A program made the translations under genes and the position numbers. Positions 36,461-48,892 of a stretch of DNA of 64,000 bases are shown one piece after another. The stretch is from assembly GCA_029718625.1 (NCBI GenBank), contig CM056397.1, forward strand, positions 3,372,590-3,436,589, given 5' to 3'. This stretch comes from Synaphobranchus kaupii. Its lineage: Eukaryota > Chordata > Actinopteri > Anguilliformes > Synaphobranchidae. The stretch's first letter is position 1, and each line of letters begins with the position of its first letter. The notes beneath the pieces were generated by a model. It was given only the letters and a program-made list of their open reading frames with translations. It made no database searches and had not been told where the DNA came from.

Positions 36461-38126
36461 TATATATACGTATATACATTAAAAAATCTTACATCCACAG
36501 TACGTCTGATATTAGCTCCAACATAATTAGCAATCGTAGCTAACTAGGATTTATGAATTCGTTTGTCAGCTTGCACGAACTAAATTACATTATTATAATA
36601 CTGTAATGTCTTGACTGAACCGTGAAATAAAGTACTGAGAATGGATGTCGTTTCATGCGTAAATTCAACAACTAGCCCTTGTGTTGGTTGCTGCACAAAG
36701 AAACTGCGAATGAACGCTAGAAAACAAACAAAGAGCAGGCGCTCCTTAGCCTGTGACGCCATAGAAGCTAACTAGCGAACTCCTGCGAGAATCCATTTAT
36801 CACCAAACTAAAAATACTCTAGATAATAGCGCTCCATACTGTTGATAATTATGATGATAATAATAACAATAATAATAATAATTTGTATTATATATTTTTA
36901 AAAACACTTACATGTCCAGGCACGGGTCCATGCCAGAGTCATTGCTCTGCCAGAACACAGACTTCTTCACCTCTGGGACACTTCTTCACCTCCAAAACCT
37001 GAGCAACCGTGAAATAAGCGCTCTTCTTTCCACCGTTGATTGCCACGTTCGCGTATAAATGTATAAAATAATCGTAAACTTTGAAGCAGCAAAGACATCA
37101 CCAGCGCAATTGCATCATACAGCTGCCCGTGTCTGCGTACAGAGAAAGACTGGTCTGTGACGTTTTTTCAGCTCACAAAAAAAGCTACACATTGCTAAAT
37201 ACATCGGGATAGACTGAAAACGTAATTGTAACAGCAATCCAGCCCATCCCTTCCAGGATAAACTCAGTCAAAATGTCCACAGGCGTCATATGATGCTGTC
37301 GACAGTCAGGAGCGCACAGCCGATTGCCCTATGGGCTGTCTTTACGCGTGGATACAGCGCCGTTCACAGTCGCTTGAATATGACATATTTTGCTTCGTTT
37401 GAAAGGGCAGGAACCCCCGTAGAAGATAATCTACGTGTTTTACGTTAGATCATTCCTGTAGCAGTCTAGTAATGCTTTTACGCAACGGTAGTAACGTAGT
37501 ACAAACGCAAAAGCGAAGGGTACGCACTGTGGAAATTGAGACTTTCCTGGATAATGGATAAATGGGTTACGAAAAAACGTTGAGGATTCTTCAGAAAAGG
37601 GTTATAACTGCATAACCAGGTATCGTATTTGGTTGCTTAAACATGTTTATCAAGAGAATTTGTAGAAAATAAAATGTATTTATACAAAACCGGAAGTATA
37701 TCGGTTGTATGCATACTGAAGTGAGCACGGGGAAAAAACACCTAATGTTTATTTATACAACTTTTCAATAATATACAATTGTTCCTGAATCGGATCTTGA
37801 TTTTTCAGCGTGTTGAAATGGTACCAAGAGCTTTTGTGATACGCATTTTATTGCCTGTGATTGCGGCGAGGTGAAGGCTGTAAACAAATAAAAAAAGTGG
37901 GTTGGGCTATTAGCACCCTGCTGCTTTATGGCTCTGTAGTGTAACCTGAGAGCTGATAAGCATATAAACGAATGTGTTCGCAGGCTGTGACTGTTTTTAA
38001 CAATTTTGCGTCGAAAGTTCCGTGTTTTATTAACGTTATAATTTAGAATTTAAGAGAAATATGAACACTATAAAAAATTGGACCGCATGCGTCCCACCAC
38101 TAGGGGGCCAAAGCCTATAGAGTTAA
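35399..38126 (-). mobile_element. TTAA (piggyBac-like) element, copy C
   Basis: The left end is TTAACCCTATTTACTTTGGC and the right end CACTAGGGGGCCAAAG...GAGTTAA, matching copy B (CCGCTAGGGGGCG...GAGGTTAA). TTAA lies at both ends (35399-35402 and 38123-38126). The internal block TACTAGTG...ATATCTCAAAAACGATTCAC matches copies A and B. Alternating AT/AC tracts occur at about 36384-36476. Length is 2.7 kb. Minus-strand coding relics place the gene start near the right end. Confidence 0.8.
36911..37018 (-). pseudogene. piggyBac-like first-exon relic, copy C
   Basis: On the minus strand the frame reads SAYFTVAQVLEVKKCPRG, homologous to the first exon of copy B, and ends before a GTAAG donor (CATGTAAG). 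An internal direct duplication of CACTTCTTCACCTC has shifted the frame, and no in-frame ATG precedes it, so it is broken. The short QVLE motif followed by an acidic/Ser stretch is like the start of many piggyBac-type transposases; that family assignment is inference. Confidence 0.5.
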
Positions 38127-38549
38127 AGTGCAGTAGCTATAACGTTCTGGCTTTGATAGCCTAGCTTTGATGCTAAACTTCAGTTCCTTAATGCATTTGA
38201 TTTCTTTTGAGCGATGAGAGGATGCTGCACACATTGACATAACTACAAGAGCAACATAAAATGGTAAACGCAGCCACAATAGCTTTCCACGTTATGTAGG
38301 CCTAAAGGTATAATGTCCGATATAGCATACAATAAACGGGAGCACTCGCTCTTCTTCACAAACACTTATCACATAATGCAGTTTCTATGTCATGCGGTTA
38401 GACAAAATATATTTTGTCTGGCTATTTCTGCACGCCATGTATTGAAGGTGAAACATATAAACGGCTAATGTTTGACCAACCTTTCCCATATTAAAATGAA
38501 TTTCTTTCCAGTCCAGCGCCCACCACAGACCCACTGAACAATCGATGTT

Positions 38550-39100
38550 ATGTGAAAACCAAAACAATAAATACATAGATACATTAACGTTATGTGTATG
38601 ATTACATTCACATAATTAAATGATTATTGCGTCCACTTGTTTATTTTGCTTAATCCGCAAGCTACACCGGTAGATCCTGCGTGCCGACCGCTCTCTCAAG
38701 CTTTCCGTGAACCAGCCTTGCGTGGCTAGCTAACGTGAGTAGCCAAAATGATGAGAAATCGTGATGGAAATGGCTATTGTGAAAATTGTACGTTGGCCTA
38801 TTTTGCATGTATATAGTCTCCCAGGAATGTCCATGTTGGACTGATAGAATGAACTATGGTGAACTTGTGTCTACGTTAGATTAATGTTGAAGGCTTCATA
38901 GGCTAACATTACCTTGTTAAAATCGCCTCACAGCCTTACTACAACTGCAAATTCAGATAAATGAGCCGCGAATAGTTACTAAAAATGTTTAATATCTCGT
39001 TAACCATCTTGTTAACTAGCGTTATTAACAAACTTTGATTAACATCGCTGTTATGGTGTTCGAAGCAGTACATAAACAAAGCAGGCTTAGCTAACAAGCT
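38550..39100 (+). repeat. Copy 2 of the 34.3-kb duplication
   Basis: Same order and strand as 34320-34985 with moderate divergence. Copy C (35399-38126) lies between the two. Confidence 0.8.
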
Positions 39101-40019
39101 AGCCTATACGATAGGCCGTCATATGCATCGTCGAGAGGGGTGTAAATTTAGGTTAACGGACATTTTAATTAAACCGTCAATTTAATTAAATTTGTCCCTA
39201 CTTTAGCCAGTTTTACCTGAATATAGCCTGGCTACATCCTAGGACTAATGGTACGATGGTCGTTTTTTTTGTTAGTAAAGCTGGAGGATTGTGTCTAGCA
39301 GCGGGTGGGTCTGCGAGTGGAGTGAAGCTGGCGCCCAGTGCACCAGCGAACGTTACTCCGGCCAACTCGTCCGCTGACCCACTAGCCTCTTGCTATCTGG
39401 GCGGATTTTCACGACACGAGACGCATTTCATCAACTTTTCAACATGTTCACTGGGGTAGGTTACTAGTAATGTAACGCATCTTGAGATGTGAAGTCGGTC
39501 CTTAGAAATATTACACATGTGAAAGCATTTGAAATCCATTTCATTATTATGCACAAATATCAAAATATCATCAGTTTGTTCTTAACTCCTTTGCGTAGAA
39601 GGTGACGCCGGCGGGACCTTTTTGCTCAACTGAGACATTTGTTGCTATTGTAGCCAAACTATTAGTGGAAATCACAAACTCTGTTTTAACTTTATCGGTA
39701 GACGGTTCGTGATGATTTCTGCCGAATACAGAGTTTCTAAGTGTCACTATTTCCATGTAGCAAGTCCATTTAACCAGCAACCCCCACCTAGTCTATACCT
39801 ACCCATGCATGACATAGTGGACAATAGCATCTATGTTTGAGTTCATAAATATATTTATTCATCATATAAAATTAGAATAACACCATAGCAACGAGATAAA
39901 CCCAACCATCGTATGCCAGAAAAGCCGTGAAAAGCCCTGCTCACTCAAATGCAAAATAAACTGTGAAAGTACTGTTTCATTTTACCATGTATTCTACTAG
40001 CAATATATGCTACTAAGTA
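39101..40019. other. No gene recognised
   Basis: A GC-richer patch at about 39.28-39.43 kb is open in a + frame (Ala/Ser/Pro-rich) without domain. The rest is AT-rich. Confidence 0.4.
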
Positions 40020-40560
40020 TTAAATAAATATACAATCCTACCATTGGTTTTATACATCGAGATGTTCCTTTCAAAATTCAGTGGTCATTTATTGTCTGGT
40101 ACAATCGGTTTGAGAAATATACAACAATTTATACCGCTATTACACTATCTGAAACGTCGACGCGTAATACCCCCATGCCCTGTAAGCCTGTCTCATTCAT
40201 TACATTGTCGGCTTTTTTATCCAATAGAGTACATTATAACCTTAGCAATGGTATATGCCATGTCTTTTTGGGTGCTTTGAACAATTTACTACAGCCCAGC
40301 GTAACGGCAGTTTTCGTTTTAACGGTCTGGTATTACGCAAGCTCTATAGAAAACGCATTAGGGAGGGGAGTTTCCCTTTTCGGATATGTAAGTATTTTTG
40401 CGTCTAAAATGCCGTTGGTCTCGCTGGCTACATATGTATGTTCTTGTTTCCACTCAAGCACTCTTTCCAATATGTTTGATAGCCCTATTGTTATTTTCAC
40501 ATTTTGAGTGGATTTCACATACTGTAGTGCAATCGTTAAATGTATTTTTGATGTAGGCTA
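40020..40560 (+). repeat. Copy 2 of the 13.3-kb repeat
   Basis: Matches 13300-14420 in order and strand and lacks the Tc1-arm-containing insertion, so it gives a near-empty site. Confidence 0.7.
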
Positions 40561-40645
40561 CCGATGTTCATTGAAGAACATTTTGCAGCATTTTGCAGAT
40601 GGTGGAATACTATTTTATGTTCATGTTATCGTACATAATATAGGC

Positions 40646-41940
40646 CAGAGGTTTTCTACCTGTGGGCCGCGGCCACTAGGGTACTGCGGGGGCGTAATTT
40701 CTTTTTAAACTGGAAAAAAAAAATCGTCAACAAATAGATTATTACCCCATATTAAATAACAATTTAATAATCGCGTATTTTAATTATTTTTGCAAAGAAT
40801 AAGACAACAGATAAGACATCCGATTTAGGGAGAACTCTGATTGGTCTCTTCAGTGGCTGGAGAATTGTTTGATCGATGTGACCACCATTTTAGTTGTGTT
40901 GATTCTGATTCTATTGTGAAGTGAACCCCTGGCACCTTCTATTTTCATTGCGACTGTTTATTCAAATACTTGATGTTTGGTATGCAGCTGCATATTTTAC
41001 TCTGTATACTTCAATAATTAATCCCACGCATTTCGATGCAAATGCAGACGCCCGCCAGGCCTAGTCTACTGAATGCGAAATGCGGCATTCTTATCCCATT
41101 ATGCCATCTAGCGATCATCGCTCATTTTAAACATATGCGCTGACGTTATATGCAATGTCTGAAAACCCCCGCAATGTAGCGTACGACGTGTCGAAGACTT
41201 ATAACGGCTTGAATAAAGAAATGCGGCATGGAAGCGTAAGTGTCATTGTCGAGTGGCCAGGTTAGTTTGTAGGCCTACTGTTTAAACTGAATGCATTTAA
41301 CGTTACTCCCAAAACCTAGCTTGGCTTTTAATAACGATAGCTAGCCAGAATTCACAAAATACATTTCTTTACAACTAGCCATTCTGAACAAGCGTTTTAT
41401 GTAATTGTAAATTATGGCTCTGGGATCTACTTTTATCTAGCTATGTTTGACAACTGTATATGAAATCATTCTGAGTAACATTAGCCTGGCCCTCCAGTAA
41501 TTTTCAATCAAATTAACGTAAATAACGTCACTATCATGTTTCTGTCCGCCTATCCCACACCATCGTTTCTATAAATAAAGGTTTAATTTGTCAATTAGAT
41601 GTAACGACACATTTGATTAATTGCACATAACATCAGCATTGGTTTTGTATGCATTTGATTTGGCTCGTGAATTAACTGTGTCCATTCTCAATTAACAGCA
41701 GTGATTGCGTTGCTACTGGTTAAATATTTAGTAATGTGCATTTCAATTATATAGTAGCGCCCTATTAGCCCGGGATCCTTGAATGTTTTTTTTTTCTGTA
41801 ACATTAGTGTTATTATTTTTTATTGTTTGCTGAGTAAAAATTAATTAGCCCAGCCACCCCGCTGGGGTCCTATTGTGGGCCGCGGAAGCTTTTGTGGTCG
41901 GTCGTGTGAGCCGCAAGTTGTAAAAGGTTGGGAACCTCTG
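40646..41940. mobile_element. hAT transposon, non-autonomous
   Basis: The left end is CAGAGGTTTTCTACC...GGGCCGCGG and the right end CCGCAAGTTG...GGTTGGGAACCTCTG. A perfect 8-bp duplication ATATAGGC lies at 40638-40645 and 41941-41948. Length is 1295 bp with no transposase frame. The AGGTT(C/T)CCAACC-type terminus is typical of vertebrate hAT families. Confidence 0.93.
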
Positions 41941-42232
41941 ATATAGGCTATGGCGTATATACTTGTCTCTTAGGGCATGACAAATGCTCATTCCAATTTA
42001 ATGTACACTGATATGTGGTAGATTAAGGTAAAAAATTCCTTGGAGTCATTATGAATAGGAACATTAAAATAAAAAAAACTACAGAAAAATGCAATCCCAA
42101 GACAAAAGTATACGTACTGTAGAGTACAAGGAAAAGTGATGTTTTATTGAGGTACAAGAGTGAATGATTAGGCAACATATTTAGGTGTATGTAACAGTGA
42201 TATCAATGGTTTTCATCTTAAGCCATCAGAAG

Positions 42233-42829
42233 GAGCAAATGTATATGCTTTATAATGGACAAAACACGTTTTATTTGTTTTATTACATGTTTTGCATAGG
42301 GGTTTGAGATCCATAGATATCTACCCCCTACACTGATGAAAATATAGTAATTCCGACTTGAAAATTATGCAAAAGTGAGTTTTATGAGCCAAAACTGTTG
42401 ATTTGTAGTTAAATATATCATAATGTTTTATTTAGAGCACTGCACAATTTAGCCATTTGAATAGATTTGGAGACACTAATGGACAACAGGGTACACTGCT
42501 ATATTTTGCATCATAGACCTTTAGTAGTTCTGCATATCATCCTCAGATTTAGCAAAACTTGTGGACATGGAGTTTATGATCCAGGAAATGTATATATATT
42601 ACTGATTTCACTTATGTAGCTCTCAGCAAACGAAAGAAATTTCCTTTGAATTTGTGACACTAAATTATGAAAATAAACAAATTTAAGTTTGTATTATAAA
42701 TGGTACACCTGTCTTGTTTCATTTAAGCTATTTACCAAGTTTATGTGATGCTCACACCTGGAGTTACAAAGCCTTAAACAGAGCACCCCCTAAATAGGTG
42801 AAATTTGCCATCTGCGCCAAGGGGTTAAC
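42233..42829 (-). mobile_element. TTAA-ended repeat, copy D2 (uninterrupted)
   Basis: Homologous to D1 at 18.03-20.62 kb and lacking its 1.97-kb insertion. Ends AAGGGGTTAA at 42829. No coding signal is recognised. The left boundary is uncertain. Confidence 0.7.
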
Positions 42830-43225
42830 TAATCAGAGTTCAGTGCACCTACTCAACACTCACCGATGATTTTTTTTTTAAATCATGCCTCTCTTTTTTG
42901 TGTACCCTAAAAAAAATTTTGACCCAGGAAAAATGTTAAATGTGGTTGCCTGCTTCTATTGATTAATTACCATATTGTGAACTTTTGGTACCTAGATTGC
43001 ACTGGGGCGACTATTTCCAGTATTTTGCGGTGGTGCCATTGTGGAAGAACCAAATTGGATAGGGTTGAATGGAACCACGTGACCATGTTTCCTTTCTAGT
43101 TCTCATATAGTTCTGTGCTCCAAACAGTTTGGTAAATAAGTCGTAGTCTTCATTCTTCTTTTTTTTAAATGGCGAAGTGCTTCCGCACCCGGAGCATTAT
43201 CGCCACCTAGTTCAGGGAGCAGTAG
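42830..43225. other. No gene recognised
   Basis: Non-coding sequence up to the inverted arm; CACCTAGTTCAGGGAGC just outside the arm may be part of it. Confidence 0.4.
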
Positions 43226-43965
43226 TGCCTGGCTCCCAAAACCGACAGCCGGAAGTGACTTGGCGCCTATTTGACCGACGACGTCGCTGTAGTATCGACG
43301 TTCGCCGTTTTGCCAAGGCATAGTATCGACGTTCGTCGTTTTGCTAGGGCATTCGTCGGTTGACAATTCCCTCCCCCTTCGGGCTATGAATTAACATATT
43401 AAAATAGGGTGGGCTTTGTTTTGCCGTGTGTGTTTTTACGGCATAAAGACGAATTAAAGGTAACTTCTAACTTTGAAATGAGACAGCTAGCTTAGGTGTT
43501 TGGGCTTCTTTTATTTGTGTAGCAAACGTATGTGCGAACGGTAACTTTTAACTTTGAAATGAGACACCCATATGTGAAAGGTCTGTAAAAACCATATATT
43601 ACCATACTTTTTTATATAAAAAGCATGTCGATTAGCGTTAATATACTAACCTATGTAGTCTATTTGTATACAATTATTATAGGCTACAATCTCTCAATGT
43701 TTAGGAGTGCGCTACCATAGGGAACTATAGCCTATAATTCAGTAAGAAATGTATGCTAGTTCTCTACCACATGTATTTTGTAAGTAGGCTATTGTATATG
43801 GCATATGTGGGTTTTATAGGATTTTTACAGACCTTTTGCATATGGGCAGAGACAGATAACCTCGTTGTTTGGGCTTATTTTATTAGTGTCACTCCTCACA
43901 AATTCCACAGGTTAGCTAACGTAGGCTATGTGCGCAATCTTTTTCCGAGAGCTTAATACACAAAC
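43226..43965 (+). repeat. Left arm of a large inverted repeat
   Basis: GGCTCCCAAAACCGAC, the CGACGTCGCTGTAGTATCGACG block, AACTTTGAAATGAGAC and TAGTTCTCTACCACAT reappear inverted and in reverse order at 54.22-55.05 kb. Roughly 0.75-0.8 kb of paired sequence with small indels. Together the arms enclose about 10 kb. Confidence 0.88.
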
Positions 43966-43984
43966 AGTGATGGTTTTGTGCTAC

Positions 43985-44190
43985 GTTGGCCGCTTCTCCA
44001 CAATGACAAGTCAGTATATCAAAGCGACCAGTCGCTTCCTTGCAACGGCGAGTCGCTCTCATACCGACGAGGCGCTTCTCCACAACGGCAAGTCGCTTCC
44101 TCACACCGATGAGGTGCTTCTCCAGAACAGCGAGTCGCTCTCAAACCGACGAGTTGCTTCTCCACAGCGGCGAGTTGCTTCTTCACAACG
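43985..44190 (+). repeat. GAGTCGCTTCTCCACAACGGC minisatellite, array 1
   Basis: About nine imperfect units of roughly 21 bases alternating CCACAACGGC and AAACCGACGAG types. It follows the left arm directly. Array 2 at 48.78 kb has the same unit and a similar right flank. Confidence 0.9.
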
Positions 44191-44800
44191 GCAAGTCGGA
44201 ATAAAACAGACACGTCTCGCTACCAAAACAACACTAGTCGGTCCCAAACTGATTGATTTCACTGTATGTAGGCGTAACATGATTAGTTATGCTTCCACTT
44301 GCCACTAAAACTGTTTTTTTTTAAAATTGTAATGGTTTTATTATTCTAATATCCTGTAGGCCTATTATTCTTTAGCCTATCTTTCTGTATATTGTATATT
44401 CTAATGTTAAAGGTAGGCTATGTACAGTTATGAAGCAGATTTGATATATTTTACAAATAATTATTATATAAGCTTCATAAATCGGCCATGAACATTAATG
44501 TAATGTTAAAGGGTTATTCAGGAGTATAGGCTATAATGAATATAGCGGTGTTAAATGTTTTTTTTTTTTAAATGTACATTATTTGTTGTATCTTGCTAAC
44601 TTACACGTTCGCTAGCTAACGTTAATGGAATTTAGTCTTTAACTTGAAGCTAATTGGTGGTTTCCTTTCTGGAGTTGAACTGTTGCCATTGGGAGATCCC
44701 TGTGAGTGTTTTCTATGCGTTTTAATTCAGGCAATCCGTTAATGGCATCGTTGAACTGCTGCTGTCATTGAGAGATCCCTGAGAGTGTTTTCTATGTGTT
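44191..44800. other. Spacer with an about 80-bp local duplication
   Basis: GAGATCCCTGTGAGTGTTTTCTATG at 44.69 kb recurs as GAGATCCCTGAGAGTGTTTTC at 44.77 kb, and again at 46.58 kb beyond copy A. No gene. Confidence 0.5.
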
Positions 44801-46589
44801 TTAACCTCTTAATACCAAGGGCAAAATATACCAATTCTGCCTGTTTTTACTAGTGACCAACAAAGCTGTTTATCTCAAAAACTGTAAAGGCTACAAATAT
44901 GGTTCATAGCTTTTATTAAAACAGAGAACTGCACTATTATGACTAAGCAGTCATAATTCATATCCATACACTTTTTGCTACTTAATTACAACAATTTATG
45001 TACAGAAATTGTGAAAAAACAAAGAAACGGGTACCTACATTCAAATTTCTGATTTTTTACCTGATGAGTATGCTATGGAGGAAATAACTCCTCTTTGTGA
45101 TTCCTCAATATGTGCCTATCTCTGCTAAAAATATGGAGTCAATATCTCAAACCATTCAAATTCTACAGAGCTTTTTTTCAGGTGAACCATTTCGGTTTCC
45201 AAAGTTGGCACAAATTGTGCCAAATTGTGCAAAATGGCAAGGTTCCAGAAAAGTCTCAATATGATTACTTTTTATACATTCTTTTTTACATTAAGTTTTA
45301 CAATAAAATTTGATAACTGGCAATAAAAGTTCATTTTTAGATGTGTTTTTGGTGTGTTTCATATTACAAAACTAACTAGCCTACCCGTGGTCCCCAAAAA
45401 GCTCTCCAAACCCATGTAGCAGCACAGTGAATCTTGTATTCCACCAGAGCCCCATTAGCCAGAAATGAGTCCAGGTAAACGGACCTTATGCAAATGAGAT
45501 CAAATGTCCACCAGTTTCCTAGGTAAAATAAAACCCTGCATAATAATCAACAAACTCATCCTCATGTTATCTCTCCCTCATGTTACGTCATGCATAAATT
45601 GCTTATTCGTTTACCTGCACAGCCTGCTGTACTGCATACAGAACAATTTACTAATGTGGAACAATAACTTCTAAACAAACACGTCAGACGCCATTTCATT
45701 CAAAAGAAACTCGGAACAGCTCGTCTCAGACACAAATAGATAGCCAGCTGCTATGTGTAATTTTGCTGGCTAGCTTGCCATTGTTACAATATAGTAATGT
45801 TAGCTATATTCATTTAATTCAGAGGGATTCGTTTTATACATAACAGTGAATTTGCACTGGTAAACCAGCAAAAAAATATGTTGCCTTACCACTCAGCGTC
45901 ACTGAGACAACATCGCAAAAACATCTTCGGGCTAGGACCTGCTGCACAGAGAAACGCCTGAATAACCTAGACATAACTAACCAAAAACTGTATGAAAGAG
46001 ACCGTAAAGTAAAAAGATGAACAGCCGCCGTTACCTAATGAATCATACTTTGCTAAACGGGATGTAGCTAGCTCCTACAAGCTAAAAACACTCTGCGCCA
46101 TCTTGGTAGGAACATTACGCTTGTACGCCTCCTCCTCTTACGCACAGCTGGATTTACTTGAGATGTGAGGGCTTTGTGTTGAATGAGGGCTTGTCTGAAA
46201 GATAAGAGTCTTTGCTATTGGCAGGAATATTTGACAGTTTAAAAACCCAATGGAAAGCAAATAACACTCACAGTGGAGGCGGGTCGATCCGCGTTTTTCC
46301 CACTTCAGATAGGCCTATGGTGCTATCAGTCAAAGAAATACACCCAATTAACGACGGTTTTGCATATAACTGCAAAAAAGTACAAAACCCCTTTGGCTAA
46401 AATATACTAAGCCACGGGATTGGTACTTCAGAAACTGGCTGAGTTTCACAACGCCAAACTGAACACAGCCGAACGACTCATAATGAAGTGCAGAAAAGAA
46501 CAAGTCGGTTTAAAATGTGAAAAAAATCATGTACAGCCGTATGAAAGTTTTAAAGTATTTCTTCTTACTGTAATCACTTCCCTGAGAGT
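44801..46589 (-). mobile_element. TTAA (piggyBac-like) element, copy A, right end deleted
   Basis: Begins TTAACCTCTTAATACCAAG, as in the inverse of the right end of copy B, and matches copy B along 44.8-46.57 kb. Homology stops near GTTTTAAAGTATTTCTTC (about 46565), without the CTAGGGGGCG...TTAA end. It lacks the 247-bp insertion found in copy B, preserving the empty site near 45773. Confidence 0.85.
45890..45974 (-). pseudogene. piggyBac-like first-exon relic, copy A
   Basis: On the minus strand the ATG at 45974 opens MSRLFRRFSVQQVLA, clearly homologous to copy B. A short deletion then removes the DELDKPED-type segment and shifts the frame before the GTAAG donor at 45889. It cannot encode the full acidic exon. 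Confidence 0.65.
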
Positions 46590-46595
46590 GTTTCC

Positions 46596-47941
46596 TGTAA
46601 TGGGGCGTGACGTGTGAGGTAGGAGGAGCCAAACGCAGCAAGGGGATTCTTTAAGCCCTTAGGCCACTAAGGCGGGAAACCCTGCAGATAAGGGAGGAGA
46701 CAAGACAGGGAACACGTACCAAAGCTACTAACCGGCTCACTGTAACACACCAATAAGTAGAAGCGCAAACGCCAGGTCTTTCATTAAGAAAACCAAGCCA
46801 AGCGAATAGAACAAAGCACAAGGCTCTCAAACTTCTACAAGCTAAGTGACTAGAGAACGAGCCGGAAATAACAAATGCCCTGTCTCGGTAGCGAGACGCA
46901 TAAGAACAGGCAAGTAGCATAATGGCACAAACAAAACACACAACAAACACTGAAAACTAATGCGAATTACAATTACCAGGAGGCGAAAAGAACAGGATCT
47001 AACGTTCTAAGGCTACTCTCAGAGACTAGTAGTCACATGCAAACATGTCCACAACATCGCCCAATCCTCCCCACAGGAAGACATGCACCGACAGACGAAA
47101 CAGAACTACAGTTCTGAACAAAATCGTCAAACTCCATATAAGGATAAAGACACAAGTCATGCACCGACAGACGAAACAGAACTACAGTTCCAAACAGAAT
47201 CGTCAAACTCCATATAAGGATAAAAGGTACAAGACATGCATCGACAGACGAAACAGAACTAAAGTTCCTAACAAAATCGTCAAACTCCATACACGGATAA
47301 AGGCACGCAGGGGCGAGAGGACAGCTGCACCGGAATTATCGGTTATCTGACTAACGCAAGCTCAATAGAAAATACTAGCCCTGCCTCTAAGAATTAATAG
47401 AGCCCTAAAGTTAGTATGATAAAACACCCTGTCTCTTAATAAACAAACTCCTCTTGCTATCACGAAAGACAGCAGAGAGGAGAAAGAGACAGAAAATGGC
47501 AAACAATCTAGGCAAAAACGACAAACAAAGGACAGACCAGAAAGCGGCGACTGAAATGAGCACACAAAACAGGAATGTAACCTGAAAGCTCAAAGCACAA
47601 AGCCAAGTCCCGCAAAACTCCAACAAAGCACAACAGAGCAAAACGGTAAAACACTAGATCAATCATACGACTAAAACTTTAAAAGGGCAAAAATAAACCG
47701 CACACAAAACAGCACAAATAATGCCATACAACACACCACAGCACAAACAACAAACAATCAATATCGAAGCCCAGAACAAAAGGAACATGGGCTTAAATAG
47801 CTCACCGGCAACCATGTGCAGCTGTGCAACGTTGATGAGAACTTCTTTGCGAGAAGAAGGAAACTCCACCAACGAAGCAGCGCCCATTAGTGGCGACCGA
47901 GGAACACGACCGCAAGGGAAAAAGGGTCATAAACCATGACA
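46596..47941 (-). mobile_element. Solo LTR, 1.35 kb
   Basis: On the minus strand it starts TGTCATGGTTTATGACC and ends CCCCATTACA, i.e. TG...CA. The 6-bp sequence GTTTCC flanks both sides (46590-46595 and 47942-47947). A TATTTAAG TATA-like box lies at 47792-47799 on the minus strand. A three-unit tandem repeat is inside. Open frames in it are low-information. There is no gag or pol. It resembles a Ty3/Gypsy or endogenous-retrovirus LTR; the family is not assigned. Confidence 0.85.
47082..47310 (+). repeat. Three tandem 76-bp units inside the solo LTR
   Basis: Each unit runs CATGCACCGACAGACGAAAC, GAACTACAGTTC, AATCGTCAAACTCCATA, AAGGATAAA. Units start near 47082, 47158 and 47234. Such repeats in LTRs are often enhancer repeats. 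Confidence 0.93.
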
Positions 47942-48065
47942 GTTTCCTATGTGTTTTAATTCAGGTGTTTGAATTCAGCAACAATAAACGGTAACATCTG
48001 ACAGACTTGGGCATCTTCATTACCCACACAACACAACAGACAAGATATGATCCGTTACACTTGGC

Positions 48066-48259
48066 CAGAGGTGTAAAATCCAGGTTCAGAAAGTAAAAAT
48101 CCTCCCTAGTATTTTGTTCCAATCACCTGAATTTGCTAATTAGCACAATTCTTTAGCCAGGAGGTAGAACTAATTAGTGAAGTCAGCTGGCCGAGTTCAT
48201 GGGTGGAAGAAAAACATGGCAGGACTTGTACTTTCTGACCCCTGGATTTTACACCTCTG
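48066..48259. mobile_element. hAT MITE, 194 bp
   Basis: The left end CAGAGGTGTAAAATCCAGG and right end CCTGGATTTTACACCTCTG are perfect inverse copies. The flanks CACTTGGC and CACTAGGC are an 8-bp duplication with one mismatch. Confidence 0.92.
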
Positions 48260-48267
48260 CACTAGGC

Positions 48268-48774
48268 CTATATAAAGATATTTCTCCCTTTGATATAAAT
48301 GCATAGGCTACAGAACATATAAAGTAAACTCTTATCGGAAAACTTGAGAGATGTAGCATGGTTGGTATCTGAGGAGATTGTCGGTAAGAGCAGTAGCTAT
48401 AGTGGCTATAATGGAGCTAATGACCAAACAATGCCCAATGCCATGCTGTTCTGGTGATAAAACCAGAGAACATTTTTTACTCGAATTTCCCTGGTCAAGA
48501 ATAGTCTGGATAGCAATGTCTGGCATTGGACTGAAAACAGAGACAACTTTTGCATATGGAATATCTGAAGGCAATAGCCTGTGTAAAAAAGAAACGGAAT
48601 TGAAATTGTTGAAAACAAATTGACTTTACATCAGGTTTTTATTCCAGCAGAGACTGTACTAAAACAAATAATAACAGAACTAAAAATAAGGACTCTTGAA
48701 ATAAAAAATAAAGGACATTCTTTTGTGAATTATGAAATTGTATAAGGTATTTATCTTGCTTTTGTGTATTGTCC
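48268..48774. other. No gene recognised
   Basis: AT-rich DNA with short frames on both strands and no domain. Confidence 0.45.
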
Positions 48775-48892
48775 CTCAAACCGACGAGTCGCTTCCTCAC
48801 AACGGCGAGTCACTGTCAAGCCGATGAGTCGCTTCTCCACAACGGCGAGTCGCTCTCAAACCGACGAGTCGCCTCTCCACAACGGCGAGTCG
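48775..48892 (+). repeat. GAGTCGCTTCTCCACAACGGC minisatellite, array 2
   Basis: About 5-6 units of the same 21-base pattern as array 1, followed by GAGTCGAAATAACA where array 1 has AAGTCGGAATAAAACA. Confidence 0.9.

Noticed and set aside
47045..47350. Repeat protein frame (three similar 25-residue units)
   Set aside because: It is the 76-bp tandem repeat of the solo LTR read in one frame.
43985..48892. CRISPR-like array
   Set aside because: The 21-bp units are contiguous and imperfect with no unique spacers; the genome is a vertebrate. It is a minisatellite.
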